NCBI GenBank assembly: GCA_964247055.1
Contig: OZ176052.1
Coordinates: forward strand, 8,742,001-8,806,000
Direction of reading: 5' to 3'
Source of the DNA: Paragordius varius
Lineage: Eukaryota > Nematomorpha
DNA: 64,000 nt
Of the stretch, positions 61,890 through 64,000 are shown one piece after another. The translations under genes were made by a program, and so were the position numbers. The notes below the pieces were generated by a model. The model was not told the DNA's origin. It made no database searches and saw only the letters and a program-made list of their open reading frames with translations. Every line of letters starts with the position of its first letter. The first letter of the stretch is position 1.

Positions 61890-63506
61890 GTATATAACAC
61901 TTTTGTGGCAATTCAATATGAAAAAATTTTAACATTTGAGCATTATGCCAAACAAATTGCGGTGAAGGCTATAAAATATTAATATATCATATACTCAACA
62001 CATTGAATTGTGTCTGGAAAGAAAATTATTCAGGATCATTATGGTGCATTTGGTTTGGGTTCTTACGAGAGAATATAAGATTATTACCACTTTTGTAGTT
62101 CTCTATTTATAACAGAAAATCGAAAAATTAGCGCCATTATGTTTAATAAAATTATTTTTGAGCTTAATGCTTTATTCCAAATAATATTAATAAATCATAT
62201 GATATACTATATTTAAAAAGCAGAACAATATTTTTATAAAACTTTGATTTTTAGATAGGTCTCCGAAAGCCTCAAATTCTTCCTCCCTCTAAAATGGGTT
62301 AATTCTTCTAAAATAAAGGCAAAATTTTGCGTTTGCGATATTGCTAGATTAGGCCAAAATATTTATGCATAATTTGTTTAATTTAATTATGGAAATTTTG
62401 TTGAAGCATATTTTATTTTTGATAGGAAATCGGTATAAAGACAATTTAACAATTCTTAAAAACAGTTTCTTATATTAATAAGGAACATTTCACTCAAAAC
62501 ATTAACCTAGAGGTAACATATATTTGAAGATCAACGTAATGAAAAATTGAGAGAAATGTTCATCAAGATCGAATTACATAGGAAAAGTTTAAAATATCTT
62601 GAAGCGTTTTGATAATTTTTTTTCATTCAAAATAGCATGAAGTACTGGTTAACAAAATTTTGCAAAAATTTTATAAGCGTGCATTTATTCAAAAAAATAT
62701 TTTTTAATGCCATAATATAGCACAGTGGTATTTACAAGCATATATTAAAGGGTCAAAAAAATATTTTTCTTTTCTCAAGGGCTATAATACAGATGTAATT
62801 TTAATGCTGTTTGATACCTTTGCAGATATTTATTATCGAAATAAGTAATTCAGACCCCTAAATAAGCATTTTCTCCGGGCCCGTGGGCAGAAGCTAAACT
62901 TTTCAAGCGATTAATCCATTATGTAGGGGGAAAAGTTTATGGTTTTTGGAGACCACATCAAAATATTAAAATTTTTATAAAAATGTTTTGATAAAATATA
63001 GTATATCATATATTTAACGATATATTTAAAATAAATCATTTAGCTCTAACCAATTTCAGAATAATGAGCGCTAATTTTGCGATTTTCCTATATCAAGCAA
63101 TTATCACAATCCAATTAACTTTCTATATCATATCCTTAACCACCATGAGTAACCTGAGAATATCTATCATAATATCTATATCTCGGAATATTTTTTCATA
63201 CCTTCTGATTGTGACAGTGCAAGAACCATTGTTTCCAATTTATAGAACCCTACGTAAGAAAACCTTTTTTGATCCCAAGAGCATGTTTACCAAATATTTG
63301 ATTTTTTTCACGACACAATATACAATCGAAATAAATTTGCCACTTTTATCAAAATGGTGAAAACTTAATTTAAATGTTTTTTTTTAATTTTATATATATT
63401 TCAAAGTATACCAATTGCGCCTTAATGAAGCTTTGAAAATATAATTTTAAAAGCTTAGTAATGCTTTAAGCGTATATTAATTATTTTCATCTGTTTATAT
63501 TTTAAC

Positions 63507-63950
63507 ATTTCGATTCAAATAGAGGTAACTAGTGACTCCAGATCATATAAATTGATATTATTAAAAAACAAATGAAAAAGACGGTTCTGTTTTAAATTTA
63601 TGATTATATCCTAAATTACAAACTTAGCATTGAAAAAAATTTCCATATTCAACGCCATTTTTCACAATATTTTTGAAAAATATCGTCTTTATCTAAAATT
63701 GATAAAAACAGAAAACAGGTTTATTTGCATTATATTTATATTTAGTTAATCAAAACATGTCATGTTAGCTAAATTTTTACTTTTGGTTTTATCCATAAAA
63801 TAAGTAATATCAAGCTTTTTTGAATGATTATTTTTGATTGGTTTATCAATGTTATCATACTTTTGTAATGGTTTAAATATTTTCCATATTTTTTGGAATA
63901 TTTGATATTAAACAGGTCTGGGGTCACTAGTTGCTCCAATCATAAAAGGA
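63507..63950. mobile_element. ~450-bp TIR element (CTTCGATTYAAA family), copy 3
   Basis: Left: CGATTCAAATAGAGGTAACTAGTGACTCCAGA. Right: TCTGGGGTCACTAGTTGCTCCAATCATAAAAGG, its inverse. The inside matches copies 1 and 2 (CAACGCCATTTTTCA, GACGGTT, TTATATCCTAA). Confidence 0.7.
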
Positions 63951-64000
63951 CTGAAATAAATGTGTTGTATCCAGGCGTTAAGGACACTAACTCATCTGTA

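Larger units (their letters stand above)
58744..64000. other. Upstream flank of crb
   Basis: It must include the crb promoter and 5' UTR, but no core promoter stands out. It holds a long (TA)n at 59330-59382 and three small elements listed separately. A 98-codon plus-strand frame at 63064-63360 is Ile/Leu-rich and not supported as a gene. Confidence 0.5.

Noticed and set aside
61644-61916. 90-codon frame with VLEHFKL repeats
   Set aside because: It is the translation of the tandem units in the foldback arm, not a protein.
63064-63360. 98-codon plus-strand frame
   Set aside because: Ile/Leu/Phe-rich composition expected of AT-rich DNA, with no motif and no second exon.
1-64000. tRNA, rRNA, CRISPR or bacterial-type operon signals
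   Set aside because: None found by reading; the split genes and transposons fit animal nuclear DNA.

Overview
The window is AT-rich animal DNA, almost certainly from an insect or another arthropod. Its genes are split by many introns, it is full of (TA)n tracts and small inverted-repeat elements, and its main gene reads closely along Drosophila Crumbs. I cannot name the species.

Layout. (1) 17-8495, minus strand: the 5' part of a three-Ig-domain cell-surface gene of the lachesin/DIP (IgLON-like) kind. Six coding exons are readable and the 3' end lies beyond position 1. (2) 8496-20120: intergenic, with a block of diverged ~320-bp repeats at about 16400-18450. (3) 20121-58743, minus strand: the complete crumbs (crb) coding sequence. 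I assembled it by hand as 33 exons with a consistent reading phase at all 32 junctions, giving 7737 nt and a protein of about 2578 residues. In order it has a signal peptide, LamG-1 with a Ser/Thr-rich insert, about 18 EGF repeats, LamG-2, EGF, LamG-3, about 2 EGFs, LamG-4, about 15 EGFs, one transmembrane helix, and a 36-37-residue tail ending in ERLI. (4) 31325-32695: an uninterrupted 456-codon ORF for a secreted, Ser/Thr/Asn-rich protein, on the same strand inside the 7.6-kb intron 23 of crb. It is either a nested gene or an alternative first exon of crb. (5) 58744-64000: upstream flank, with small elements only.

Mobile DNA sits in the introns and flanks: two decayed mariner copies, one decayed non-LTR retrotransposon (antisense to crb), and several families of short terminal-inverted-repeat elements, each seen two or three times. 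Two of these lie within about 50 bp of crb splice sites. I saw no convincing tRNA, rRNA or CRISPR feature.

The most interesting points are the nested secreted ORF whose end fits the crb reading phase, a Crumbs tail in which the conserved GTY motif reads GAY (one of the two aPKC-site threonines missing), and a foldback element with tandem ~21-bp units in its arms. Exon boundaries come from reading splice sites, phase and match to remembered Drosophila Crb sequence; no alignment or transcript data was used.
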